In this document: in pieces, positions 21,401 through 33,200 of the stretch
Layout: every line of letters starts with the position of its first letter
How positions within the stretch are numbered: the stretch's first letter is position 1
Source: Phallusia mammillata
Lineage: Eukaryota; Chordata; Ascidiacea; Phlebobranchia; Ascidiidae
Direction of reading: 5' to 3'
Assembly: GCA_003260075.1 (NCBI GenBank)
Contig: QLIY01000301.1
Span: 39,754-103,753 of the forward strand
Length of the DNA stretch: 64,000 bases
Made by a program: the position numbers and the translations under genes
The notes under the pieces: model-generated
The model's input: the letters and a program-made list of their open reading frames with translations, nothing else
What the model was told of the DNA's origin: nothing
Database searches by the model: none

Positions 21401-22377
21401 CAATGGTATTAATTTTGAAAAATAGCTTGAGGTTACTGTTAAAAGTTAATTTGTGAAAGTAATTTTTATGGGGGGGGGGAATTACCAATATAGTATGTGG
21501 AATTATGCTTGTAAGACTGATTAAAAATTCAAAAACAAACATTTTGTTTTAGATTTGTTCAAACTCAAGGCAAACAAAGCTTGGGGGGGGGGCAACAAGA
21601 AAACTTTTTGTGTCACTGACATCGGAGACAAAACATTAAAGTATCGATGCATTCGTTTTTGTGTGTGAACAAATGCATTTCTGTTGGTAATTGTTAAATA
21701 AGATTGTAGTAAGCCCTTAAGCTTTTGCTGGTTCACCACAGTTTGGAAACAGTGCTGTGTTGGGGCTTGTAAGGTATGTGGCCCCTGTATATAATTTTTA
21801 TTGTTATCCTTGTTGGTAACCTGCTCTATGCCAAAAGACCAATCTTGATCATAACATGTAAGTGATATAGTTAGGTTTATTTGGTTTCGTAAAAAATTGA
21901 AGTAAAGAATTTTAAAGATATCATTGTCTGTCAATGCTAACATCTTCAAATGGAAAAGGGCAACCCATGTAGAGTATTATGCTTCTATCTTATGAAAGGA
22001 AAGTCTGTAGAGAGATGGTTGAATAATAATCAGTTACAATCACAAGGGGGGGGGGTAATTCTGAGTGTTTTCGGACATATGAGGCCATCGCACTTGGGTC
22101 AATACCTGTTATTGAAGATATTGTATTACCTAAAAACTGCAACAGTACTGATAGTGCACCATATGCTTTGCTAAAAAAGTCCAAAGCACCGGTAATGTTT
22201 ATTAAAGACTTTGAAAAAGATTTACCCACATTTTTGGATGAATTTGAGGCCCTTTCTTCGTATCAAAAAGTTAGAAAGAGGTTAAGTCTATTAAAGTGGT
22301 ACATTGGCTTTAAAATGGATTTGCAAAAGCAATTTGTATCTATTGTTCAAGAGAGATTACTAAACCCAAGTAGGTGA
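18487..22377 (+). CDS. RXYLT1: Ribitol-5-phosphate xylosyltransferase 1, 5'-truncated
   Basis: Golgi type II membrane enzyme that adds xylose to ribitol-phosphate during assembly of the laminin-binding glycan of alpha-dystroglycan. Exons visible: 18487-18889 (LGLEHLLRIGLLVMGE, IKFVFLMYDSP, VFAWPLG), 19129-19293 (YTCNFIGTIYPKTSRQN), and a last exon in two pieces, 20138-20340 and 22057-22377 (SDLTISPTCLNSECFRTYEA, GSIPVIED, KRLSLLKWYIGFK) ending at the TGA at 22375. These match the family's WPLG, NFLGTIY and Y-E-A-GSIPVVED blocks. The last exon is continuous in the second piece; a G run at 20340 and several foreign or inverted blocks split it in this assembly. The transmembrane N-terminus is absent, presumably in the N gap. 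Confidence 0.85.
19470..19625. mobile_element. Short insertion with 8-bp target duplication and an empty allele nearby
   Basis: Begins CAGTGGTTCCCAACC and is flanked on both sides by AATTAGAG (19462-19469 and 19626-19633). The duplicate of this intron at about 20405-20425 reads straight through a single AATTAGA site with no insert. The right end is not a good inverted copy of the left. Confidence 0.65.
20889..21470 (-). other. Inverted block carrying the last HDDC3 exon
   Basis: Bounded by G runs at 20880 and 21471. Positions 20889-21130 are the reverse complement of sequence at about 23520-23750 and again at 24600-24830, which lie in the HDDC3 region. The block has therefore been flipped relative to its source, most simply by misassembly. 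Confidence 0.75.
21144..21271 (+). CDS. HDDC3: Terminal exon of HDDC3, inverted relative to the rest of the gene
   Basis: After a TTTAG acceptor it encodes WSQERVEEYFQWAANVV, LRGTNEALEKELDKLF and KERNII then stop. This is the HDDC3 C-terminus (human family WSEHRVQEYFEWAAQVV). Exons 1 to 3 are on the minus strand at 25126-25873. Joined in order, the four exons total 531 nt in frame (176 aa). It sits on the inverted block 20889-21470. Confidence 0.85.
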
Positions 22378-22668
22378 TAGATTAACACATAAGCTAACTG
22401 ATTCTTTTAGTGCCTTAACACTGTGCTGTCCAAAGTGCACTATATGGGGGGGGGGATCTATTGTTCAAGAGAGATTTCTAAACCCAAGTAGGTGATAGAT
22501 TAACACATAAGCTACCTGATTCTTTTAGTGCCTTAACACTGTGCTGTCCAAAGTGCACTATATGAAATACACTGTAGTGCATTGTACATGCAAAATACTG
22601 TACTACTTTTGTTTTTTTCCTGTGTTTGTAGTTTCATTGAGTTTTTCTGGTTGTGTTTTGGGGGGGGG

Positions 22669-24236
22669 GTTTTGTAAAGATATCAAAGTTGCTTGATGCG
22701 AAATAAAACAAAGAGCATAACACTCTTTTTTAGCTAATGGACGGAAAAAAATAAATCAGTAGTTTAATAAACTGCATGGTATAATACTTTTTTTACTGCA
22801 GATCTAGGTTTGTCAACATAATGTGCACACGACTACCAACATTGTCACTGAAGCAAGACATGAAGCCATTTGGGTAACAAAAGAAAAAACACGGGGGGGG
22901 GGGGACTACTGATTCATTTTTCATTTTTTGCGTCCATTAGCTAAAAAAGAGTGTTATGCTCATTGTTTTATTTCACATCAAGCAAATTTGATATCTTTAC
23001 AACACACATGTCTGTGTTTTTATTAGATATTTTATACCCAACTGTGGTAAATGAGGTTGAAACTGGTGCATTTTTCCTTATTTTGCTAAGTTGTTAATAT
23101 TGTGATTGTAACTGATTATTATTCAACCATCTCTCTACAGACTTTCCCCTCATAAGGTAGAAACATAATACTCTACATGAGTTGCCCTTTTCCATTTAAA
23201 GATGTTAGCATTGACAGACAATGATATCTTTAAAATTCTTTANCGATTGTTGCGTCATATTTTTTCCATTGTTGCGTCATTAAAGGTCATTGTTTTCACA
23301 CAAAGCAATTGGTTCTTGTGCTTAATTACACTATATATCTGTTTCTTTTTGTGTTGTTTTTAATGTGGTTAATGGTATAAATGAACATTTTAGATTTAAA
23401 TCATGCAATACTTTTGTTGCATGTTACACTGTAACAAATGTTTCGATAGTGCGGCCCTTGCCTTAATCAAAAGTTTGTTTATGGCCCTTGAAGCAGTTTG
23501 AGTTTGAGACCCCTGATCTAGACTTTTGGTTCTTTAGCCAGATTTTCTTAACCTTGGGTTCTTGACAACAACGTCTTTTGAAACATATTAGTATTGCAAT
23601 ATGTTTCTTATTATTCTGTAAGATGTCACTTTAACTGTTAAAAATTGCTTACTGGTATAAATCGGTGGTGCAGTACTAAAAACTGAATAATACTGCATGT
23701 TATCACATGGCAGGAAGTTGTAAAGGACTTGAATATGCTCAAGAAAATTATAATTTTGTGGACTTTTGAAAGTGCTGATGGTTAAAACTATTTGGGTTGG
23801 GTGAGGGTTTGTAGTTGAAATAATACTAAAAATCTAGTCTAATTCACCTTTGTTGGGGCTTGTATTCTTACATTTCAGACAACATACAGTATTCTAATCA
23901 GTAAACCATGCGGTCACATATGGTATTTAGTACCACCCGCTTAAATCATGTTGCATTTTTTGTAAAACTTAATAATTTGGTTCATAACAAGGAATCAGCT
24001 TGCCATATACATTATGTTGTTTTATTTCAACGAAGTGTTTGTGTTAATGTGAGTTTATTTTTACATCACAGTTAATTTGGGACTCTATGTATTTGAGGTT
24101 TTTGTGGGTTGTTCCAAAAGCTTCGCACCCCCCAATTTAAAAATCATAGGTTTAGTAACAAATCATTTTTAATTATGTGGTATTTAAGCTTGCTGTAAAA
24201 TAGATCAAGAATGCATGATACCTGAGGGAGTGCTTC
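22669..24236. repeat. Inverted and direct duplications around HDDC3 intron
   Basis: Positions 22669-22750 reappear inverted at about 22925-23005 across the G run at 22893. Positions of about 23090-23250 are the reverse complement of about 21880-22045. Positions 23255-24236 recur in direct orientation at about 24302-25140. All breakpoints abut G runs. No gene beyond the HDDC3 intron is supported. Confidence 0.7.
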
Positions 24237-25125
24237 GGGGGGGGGGATATATGCAACGTTTTAATAGAAAAAAATTAAAATAGCTCCTCTATAAAATGAG
24301 CAATTGCGATGGTTGCGTCACATTTTTTCCATTGTTGCGTCATTAAAGGTCATTGATTTTACACAAAGCAATAAAGCACAGTTGGTTCTTGTACTTAATT
24401 AAACTATATATCTGTTTGTTATTGTGTTGTTTTTAATGTGGTTAAAGGTATAAATGAACATTTTAGATTTAAATCATGCAATACTTTTGTTGCATGTTAC
24501 ACTGTAACAAATGTTTCGATAGTGCGGCCCTTGCCTTAATCAAAAGTTTGTTTATGGCCCTTGAAGCAGTTTGAGTTTGAGACCCCTGATCTAGACTTTT
24601 GGTTCTTTAGCCAGATTTTCTTAACCTTGGGTTCTTGACAACAACGTCTTTTGAAACATATTAGTATTGCAATATGTTTCTTATTATTCTGTAAGATGTC
24701 ACTTTAACTGTTAAAAATTGCTTACTGGTATAAATCGGTGGTGCAGTACTAAAAACTGAATAATACTGCATGTTATCACATGGCAGGAAGTTGTAAAGGA
24801 CTTGAATATGCTCAAGAAAATTATAATTTTGTGGACTTTTGAAAGTGCTGATGGTTAAAACTATTCAGGTTGGGTGAGGGTTGTAGTTGGAATAATACTA
24901 TAATCTACTTTACCCTTGTTGGGGCATGTATTCTCACATTTTGGTTTGTGTTAATGTGAGTTTATTTTTACATCACAGTTAATTTAGGACTCTATGTATT
25001 GCAGCTTTTTGTGGGTTGTTCGAAAAGCTTCGTACCCCCTAATTTAAAAATAGGTTTAGTAATAAATCATTTTTAAATATGTGGTATTTAAACTTGCTGT
25101 AAAATAGATCAAGAATGCATGATAC

Positions 25126-25873
25126 CTGAGGGAGTGCTTCGGTTGAGATCTCGCAGATTGTAAAGTTTGTCTGCCAATTTTACAAGCTTGGCTTTTTTAC
25201 TTTTCTTTGGAGCATTGACAACTTGTAGACGTTTTCTCTCTTGCTTTGGAAGGCCTTTGTCATCTGTCACCTCAGCTACTATACCCCTGCCATAAAGAAG
25301 TTTGTGCCAGACAAAATTTAATTGTGTTTGTGAAAGATACTGGGTGTGACTAGTGACTATACCAATATGAGGTTATTAGTTTGTGTATGTACTATGTATG
25401 CTGGTTGATTATGATTTGGCCTAGGGTTTTGGATAATGCTGAATAGGAATCACTGCAAAACTTCCACTGTAAGGGTTGATTCCACTTTAAACTATAATTT
25501 ATTTACATCAGAATATATAAAAACCCTGTATCCATGCAATTTTAAAATTTACCTGACATTTGACCCAAACAGCTCCTCAATTTCTTCAAATGTCGTTTCA
25601 GTGTCTTCAACAGTATCATGCAATAAAGCTCCTTGCAGTACTTCAATATCTGATACGTTTCCCTCTTTGGACAAAATTTCAGCAACTCCTACAATAATCA
25701 ATCACGTTATTAGCTTGTAGTTATGATTTTTGAAATTTTTTGAAATGAGTTGTGAAATAACAATCACCAATTGGATGATTGATATACGGTGTCTGGTCGG
25801 GGTCTTTTCTTCGCTGGTCCTTGTGCTTTATTGCAGCAAAGTTTGCAGTAGAAACAAGAAGCTGAAGGTCCAT
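25126..25873 (-). CDS. HDDC3: HD-domain (p)ppGpp / NADPH hydrolase MESH1, exons 1 to 3
   Basis: Metazoan SpoT homologue that hydrolyses ppGpp in vitro and acts as a cytosolic NADPH phosphatase. Exons: 25768-25873 from the ATG at 25873 ([25 protein letters not shown]), 25553-25688 ([20 protein letters not shown], the metal-binding HD and ED signature), and 25126-25286 ([38 protein letters not shown]). Splice borders and phases agree. The C-terminal exon is at 21144-21271 on the opposite strand, owing to an inverted block. The last 15 bases of exon 3 recur at about 24222-24236, where a G run cuts them. The gene points away from FBXL13, with about 1.3 kb between them. Confidence 0.9.
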
Positions 25874-26558
25874 TTTTAAGTTAAATTGGTCAATTTATCA
25901 CTGTGTGGTTGAATTTCAAAGACCTCGAATGCACCAGCAAGACAAGAATGTGGGGATTTACCTTAGGGGAAAATAACCACGATGCAAAGAAAACAAAAAA
26001 TGTGCAATGATATGTGTATTTGGCTTAAACTGCAACATGTTAATTGTAAGAGGATTAAAAGCTAACTTTGCGCAAACTAGAGCAATTTCTCAGCGTAAAC
26101 TAATAATCCCTTAAATCAAAGAAAAAAAACAATCACCGTAGTGTGCACTTCAAATAATACGTTTTAGATGTATATCTTAATCAAAAGTGTGTGATTAATC
26201 ATTAAATAGCTAAATTCAGCTGATCGTGTCATTTTTAATGTGGCAATTTAAAGGTAAGATTTTGTTTGTCCACAAATAATCCTTGCAGATTTAAAACAGC
26301 GTCACTTAGTGTATGGTAGTAACCTTGACGACTAGTGGGTTTGAAATTAGTTGCAGCAGGAATGTGAGCTATCGCGTCTTTCTTGAATTTAAAAAGAAAC
26401 TACCTACTAGCTGACAGGTAATTAAGTGTTTTAAATGTACATGACCAAGCTTATCTTACCTTAAAATCTAACTTGGTGGTAATTATGTATGGAAGTGTGG
26501 TTTATTGTGTTGTAGCGGCCTCTCTCACTACCGTTAATTTTCGAGATATCGGCATTGT

Positions 26559-26820
26559 CCAGTCTGCATAGTATGGCAGCTGCACGCGCGATTTTTTTTT
26601 GAAAAAAAAACTTGCACGCCAATTTTTCGGGGTTGCACGCGGAATTCTGCACCAAATGCATTCAATTGTCCTGTCTTGACCTATATCACTTGCTTTGCCC
26701 CTGCTGAAATAGGCCTTGCACGCGAACTTACGGGTCTTGCACGCGCGCACACGGGACATTTCGGTCCTCCACGCGCGAGATTTGAGATCTCGTCGGGAAC
26801 TGCCATGTTCTGCAGACTGG
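26559..26820. mobile_element. GC-rich MITE with perfect 8-bp target duplication
   Basis: The 21-base inverted ends read CCAGTCTGCATAGTATGGCAG and, inverted, CTGCCATGTTCTGCAGACTGG. The 8-mer GGCATTGT flanks both sides (26551-26558 and 26821-26828). The 262-base interior is CpG-rich and repeats TTGCACGC or close variants about six times, unlike the AT-rich surroundings. It lies in the 1.3 kb between the divergent genes HDDC3 and FBXL13. Confidence 0.8.
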
Positions 26821-27217
26821 GGCATTGTGATTGTTCGCTAAATTCGTGCTCTTTATTTCTCATGAGAGCTTTGATAATCTGGTTTAAACATGCAAAGACA
26901 CTACTATATTGTATTTACGCCTCACCATGTTGTGTTTTCTGAGCAAGAAACAAGCTCAAAGTTTAAAACTCCAACTAAAATCTCCTCATAGGTTGGTTAA
27001 TTTAAGACACCAACAAAATTTCAATGGCTTATACGTATGATGCTAAGATCTCATGAGTAATATTTAAAAACAAGAAACAAAAAATGAACAAGGCATGGAT
27101 GGACCTTTAGGAATAATAATAAAGCCAGAATAGCGTTATTTAAATTACTATATTATGCAGCGGAAACAGTTTAAATAAAACCAACAAGATGGTTTAACAA
27201 TTCTGCCTTTTTTTCAG

Positions 27218-30200
27218 GAACAGGAAGTCCTAACGATGACTTCCATCCAAGGAATAGATCCCAAGCTGAAGGAATACATTCGTGTTAATCAACTTCCGGA
27301 TATCTATGAGGTAACAGTACCAAGAACTGTCGGAATGGTCTACTTATGCTAGGCTCAATAAACAGTTTAAGCCAGGGTCTTGGCAACCTTTTAAGCATGA
27401 TTCGCTGATTTACTTATTATTTTCATGTGGTAATAGCTTCGTGGGTCATCATTTTTCTGAGTAATAATAGTTTGTGCCAGCTGATATCAATAGTAAACAG
27501 AAAGCTGACAGATTTGTACATGTTGGCTGGATTTGATGACAATGGCATATATAAAACTGAAAACAAGCAATGTAAACGGTGTAGCCCACATCAAATTAGT
27601 ACTTCAATATAAATATGAAAATCTGTAAGCGTGGCATGAAACAGAGCCTTATGTGTCAAAATTGGCCGCCATGCCAGGGTCTGCCGACCCCTGGTTTAAA
27701 CAATATGCCAGTTGCAAAACGTATTGCATACAGATTTGTGTTTGCATATAAACTAGCTTGGTTGCATGTATATGTAATATATCTGTGCTGAAATTTGTAG
27801 GATAGTGTTACATATAACCTCACACACTTCTGTGCATTTCAAATAAATACAACCAGGCTTAATGACAGTAAAAAAATGTAAACATTTTTTTTGACTTTCA
27901 TGGTGAGAAAGTTTTTTTCAGAAAGTTACTATTGCTTTGATTTTATTGCTTTTATTTTTCTTGCATATTGTTCTTTAATTCCTTGATATATTTTTTTAAG
28001 ATAGCACTTGTATTTTGTGTTGGTAGTGCCTTCTAACTGGACTGATTGTGTTGTGTCCTGACGATCCGCTAAAATGGATTGTTCGAAGTATAAAGAAGAT
28101 AGAAACCCACGGACTGTTTGAAATTTCATGGTATGTCTAAAACTTTACATTGCTCTGTATTGTAGTTTGATAAGGCTGTCGACCAGTTTTAAGATTGAAA
28201 TTGTTGTTTGTTTTAGGGATATGTTTGTACCGCCTGAAATGAGACCAAATGTCAAACAAATGGCTGAAAGTTATTTGGATGAGATATTTACATTTGGAAC
28301 TGGAACTGTGGTAAGATTTACATCACTATTGCTATGATTCATACTACAGACAAATTCAGATAATTCCACAAAGCAGTTTGTCAATTTATTGCGTGCAATT
28401 AACCAGATTAAGCGATTTACATGTACAATTTTCTCAATAAATGCTAAAGGCTGCGATTTATGGCATGCAATTAAATTATGTGATTAGCCAGATTTGTGTA
28501 ATGCTGAATAACACCAATAAAAAATATTTCTTTTGTTTTTTAACCTTACACAAGTGATGTGGAAAAATAGTGCAAAATAAAACTTGAACAAGACACCGTT
28601 ACAAAAACTGTCTATGGTTTTAGACGTTATCACTGTAATATATTTTTTTCACTGTAGCACTGTAATAGCTAGAGCAGTGGTCGTCAACCTATGGGTCGCG
28701 ACCCCAAGTGGGGTCGCCTAAACTTTTTCTGGGGTCGCAATAAGTCGCTTTAATTTATTGCATTTTAAAATTGATTACAGAAAATAAAACTAATATTATG
28801 TTCTTTTAGATCGCNCAACGAACTAAAGACCTCGCGACCCAAGTGGGGTCGCCTAAACTTTTTCTGGGGTCGCAATAAGTCGCTTTAATTTATTGCATTT
28901 TAAAATTTATTACAGAAAATAAAACTAATATTATGTTCTTGTAGATCGCAACTTTTGCTCTTGTTTTGTGGTTAAGCTTGCTACCTCATGTTGCAATTAA
29001 ATCGTGGTAGTGAAAAAACACAGGGGGGGGGGGCCATAACGAGTGAATACTTATTTATGTAACGTACTCAACTATGTCAAATTTTTCGAATCCCGTTTTC
29101 AACCACGTGGCTGTGTGAAGCAGGATTTATTGCAACGAGTGTATTAGAAACGAAACATCGTAATCGATTGGAAGTGGAGCATGACATGCGGTTAAGCTTT
29201 TGCAAAGTCAAGCCGCAGCTTCAAAAACTTGTGGACAGTATACAGGCGCAACCATCTCACTAACAGTGCAAACTAAATGTTAAACAATTTGACAAGTTTG
29301 TGTTCCGAAAATTAGGTTTATGTCTTAAATGAAACACTTTTGTATAGCCATTTTTTTCGGAATACTTTTGTATCGCCATATTTGTTTGTAATTATGTACA
29401 GTTTGTGTACTTGTTCTTCCGTTTCAGCATTACTTAAAACATTTTTCTCAGTGTTGATAAAAATGGGGTCGCATGCAAATTCTCATTTAATTTTCCCTTA
29501 AATTGGGGTCGCCTATAAAAAAGGTTGAAGACCACTGAGCTAGAGGACCCAAAGCCTACCTAGCCTAGCAGGGAAAAATCAGTGCAAAACATAACATTTT
29601 TTCTTTTTAGCCCACATCAGAAATGTTTGCCACTGCATACAACCACTATCACAAGAAGATTGTGTTAAAATGTTTTAAATCCTGGTCACAATATTTCCTG
29701 GACAAAAGGCAGAGGAAGGGAAATATGATGCAGCAGTTAAAAGAAGCAAGAAGGTTAGAGAAGTTGATGACTTGTTTTGGAAATAATTATAATCCTGTGC
29801 ACACTGATGGCCCTTTTCATAACGACATTGAAATAGTGACATTCAATCAGTAAACAGTTGAAAAACATGCATCCTAATATAAAAGCCAACAGTAATCTGA
29901 TATTTGCCCCAAAACTTTTTTTTTAAGATGGAAGGTTTTACTCTACTGTTAAAGTATGATAGTGGCATTTTAAGTAGGTTAAACAGAGATGAAAACTTGT
30001 TTGAAACATGCTCCAAGTCAAGGATTCACAACCTTTTCGCTATGACGTCTGCATCGCAGATCCTTATTTTACCAACGGCCGCCAATTACCTGCTTGTTTT
30101 TGTTTTAAATTACCATCTAATGGCGCCCAGGTTGTGCACCCCTGTTCTATGTGATCAATAGGCTTAACTTACAGAGATTTACAGCAGTGGTTCTCAAACT

Positions 30201-33200
30201 CGGGTTTCGGGGCCGCATGCGGCTCCCAACTACTTATTTTGCGGCTCGCACCAGACCTCAGAAAACCACCAAACATTGCTATTTTAGCTTTCAAAGTAAT
30301 AACATTTAGTGATTTTCTCAAGGTTTCGTTTTTGTGCGGCTCCCTACACACGTAAAAAACTACCATTTGGCCCCGACCATAAAAAAGTTTGAGAACCACT
30401 GATTTACAGTATGTCTTTTCTTTTTTTACATTAGTTGTAGGGGGGGGGGAACAATAAAAAAGTTTTAGAACCACTGATTTACAGTATGTCTTTTCTTTTT
30501 TTACATTAGTTGTAAATCCAAGACAGGAAACTTATTCAACAACTTACAGACCATAACTTGCACCCGATGGATTTGAAACATTTTTTTTTACCAGATACTA
30601 TCGTCATCGTAATATGAGGATAACTATTGAGAAGTGGAAAGTTTGGAAAACTTATGTCCTTGAAAGACAAAATGGTTAGAATTTATCGTTAGTACTGATT
30701 CTTTTCTTCAATACAGTTGTTTAACCCTTTAAACAATGCTTGTCTACATAAAAAAAGTAAGTTTGTAAACATAATGATGCAAAAAAGTGTTTATATATTG
30801 AACAATTTTTATCACATATTCTGGGTAATCGCTTGGCAAATTGGATCTACAACTTCTTTACCAATTTGTAACAGATTTAACCATTGTCATTTCTAGCCGG
30901 ATTTAAGATTATTGTTTCTGTGTGCAACACATCACTCTGTCGACTCATCTTTCGGGCCTGGAGGGCAGTGGCAGTTGATGCCCGAAAGACACGAGAATAT
31001 TTCGAAAGATTGGAGAGAGGCGAGTTGGAAGAAGAAAGTGAGAATGAAGGGACGGGATCAAGTGATAACTATCGGTAAATAAAAGACGTTTGCCTTTTGT
31101 TTTCATTTTGCCTTTTGTTTCATACGGGGGGGGGGTCGAAAAACACGAGAATATTTCGAGAGATTGGAGAGAGGCGAGTTGGAAGAAGAAAGTGAGAATG
31201 AGGGGACGGGTTCGAGTGATAACTATCGGTAAATAAAAGACGTTTGCCTTTTGTTTCATACGGAATCTGTAAATATTTTTTGTATTCTGAACATTTAACA
31301 CCCTTTTAACCCTAAGGTAACCATGCTGTCATACTGGGATCAGCCCTGAAGCGTTCATGTAGACCAGCGATCACAGCATACTCATCTATAAATCGTAGCA
31401 CCCCATTGAAGGCGTTGTACTGAATTAAGCCCTTGCCATATGGGCATGCTTGAGACCTGCTTAAAATTGCTGTGTTTCTATGGGTGTGATTTTTTCTGTT
31501 CCATTTTCATAACTATAAATTTTGGCTCAAGTTAAATCCAAACCTATGCAATAATAGTTTAAATTCAATTTCGAACCAACAATTTCTTTTAGGGATGACA
31601 TTTCATTGTTGCCACGCCGATGTGCCATAGAAATCTTCAGTTGTTTGGATCTGATTGACTTGGGGCGATGTGCCCAAGTTTGTCGGGCATGGAAAGTCAT
31701 CACTGGTGCTCCGTCTTTATGGAGTCATCTCAATTTCGGCCGCGTTAGAAACAGGTTAGTGGTTAGATATGACAGAATTTCTGCTATCTAGGACTAACGC
31801 TGGGTGTATGGCTAAATGTAGTAAATTACACGTACTCGGGGCTATACGTTGATAAAGCATTTTTTATCTGTATTTGGCTTTTGAAACTGGCTTAAAGTCT
31901 TGTTTGTTCTGAAAATATAGGATTTGATATTCCAGGCCAAGCAACCAGGTAAACATACACTTCAGCTGCTAAATTGCCTTTGAAGTCTAATATACAAACT
32001 TCGGGCACTTCTGACATAAAAACTTGTGGTGGAGTCATGGGCACTGAACAACAGTAATCGCTAAATTGAGACCATTTTGTTACATATCGCCTATAAGTTT
32101 GTTCAAAAGAAATTTATTTCGATTTTCTCAACATTTTATGAGTTTTCGTAACTACTACAAACAAATCAAAATATCCACGGTGGTCGCCATCGCGATTTAA
32201 AAGTTAAAGGTGGCCTATACATACAGCCTACAAAAGCAAAAAGTTTTGCGCCGCTGCCAATAATATACCTTGATTGTCAAGATTAATTTGAAATTCTTTC
32301 GTGCACTGCCGTAAAACAAATTCGTTTTTTTTGACGTTGGTGGCAACCAGACAAAATACATTAAGAATATCAATTATGTTTTCTGCGAGAAAACGTCACA
32401 CAAAAGTGATGTGAAAAAAAAGTGATAAAAAACGATCAAATACTTTCATCGGTTTCACAAGTAACTTATTGGCCTCTTTAGTTGTAAGCTAAACATCAAT
32501 AAGTTGTAACTTAAGACGCACACTTTTATTAACACGTTATTTTTGCAGTGTTAGTGACAAGTCAGTCATACAATGCCTGCAGAAATGTCGTCCATATCTT
32601 GTACACCTCAACCTAAGACAGTGTTATTCCATCCACTGGCCATCATTCAAAGCTATCGCAGAATGCGCCAATCTTCAAGACCTTAATTTGTCCGAATGCA
32701 AAGCAGTAAATGTGAGTAACTATGGGACGAAAATATGTTGCAACTGTCCTGATCTTTAGTATAACCACGGCATATTTTTTTAACTGAATTTTTCATGAGA
32801 CAGAAATAAACTTAGTTAAAATTTGCAGTAGGGTTTCGTATGTTTTTTTGGTAAGTTTTCATTGTCTAAATTTCATGTCATAATCTTTTAGACCTAGAGA
32901 ACGCTTTATTTTTACATATTAATATGACGTGATCACTAGTCTGGATAAAAGCTTTAATGCTGATCCCAGTTACGGTATGAATTTACAATATTATTAGCTT
33001 AATTTCATTTAAGATTACCTTTCAGTCGATTTTCATTGTTTTGATGTAAAATCATTTTCTAAAACAGTTTGTAAACTTAAATACACCTAAAACGAACGTA
33101 TTTAGGTTCTAGGTTAGGTTTAGGCCTTGTTATTTGAACGAGGATAATTTGTTGTGGTCTTAATGAATTTCCCAAATTTCGCATGTGGTAACTTATAATC

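Noticed and set aside
24302..25140. Tandem duplication within HDDC3
   Set aside because: The duplicate of 23255-24236 is bounded by a G run and only a 15-base stub of exon 3 is shared; it looks like a second haplotype.
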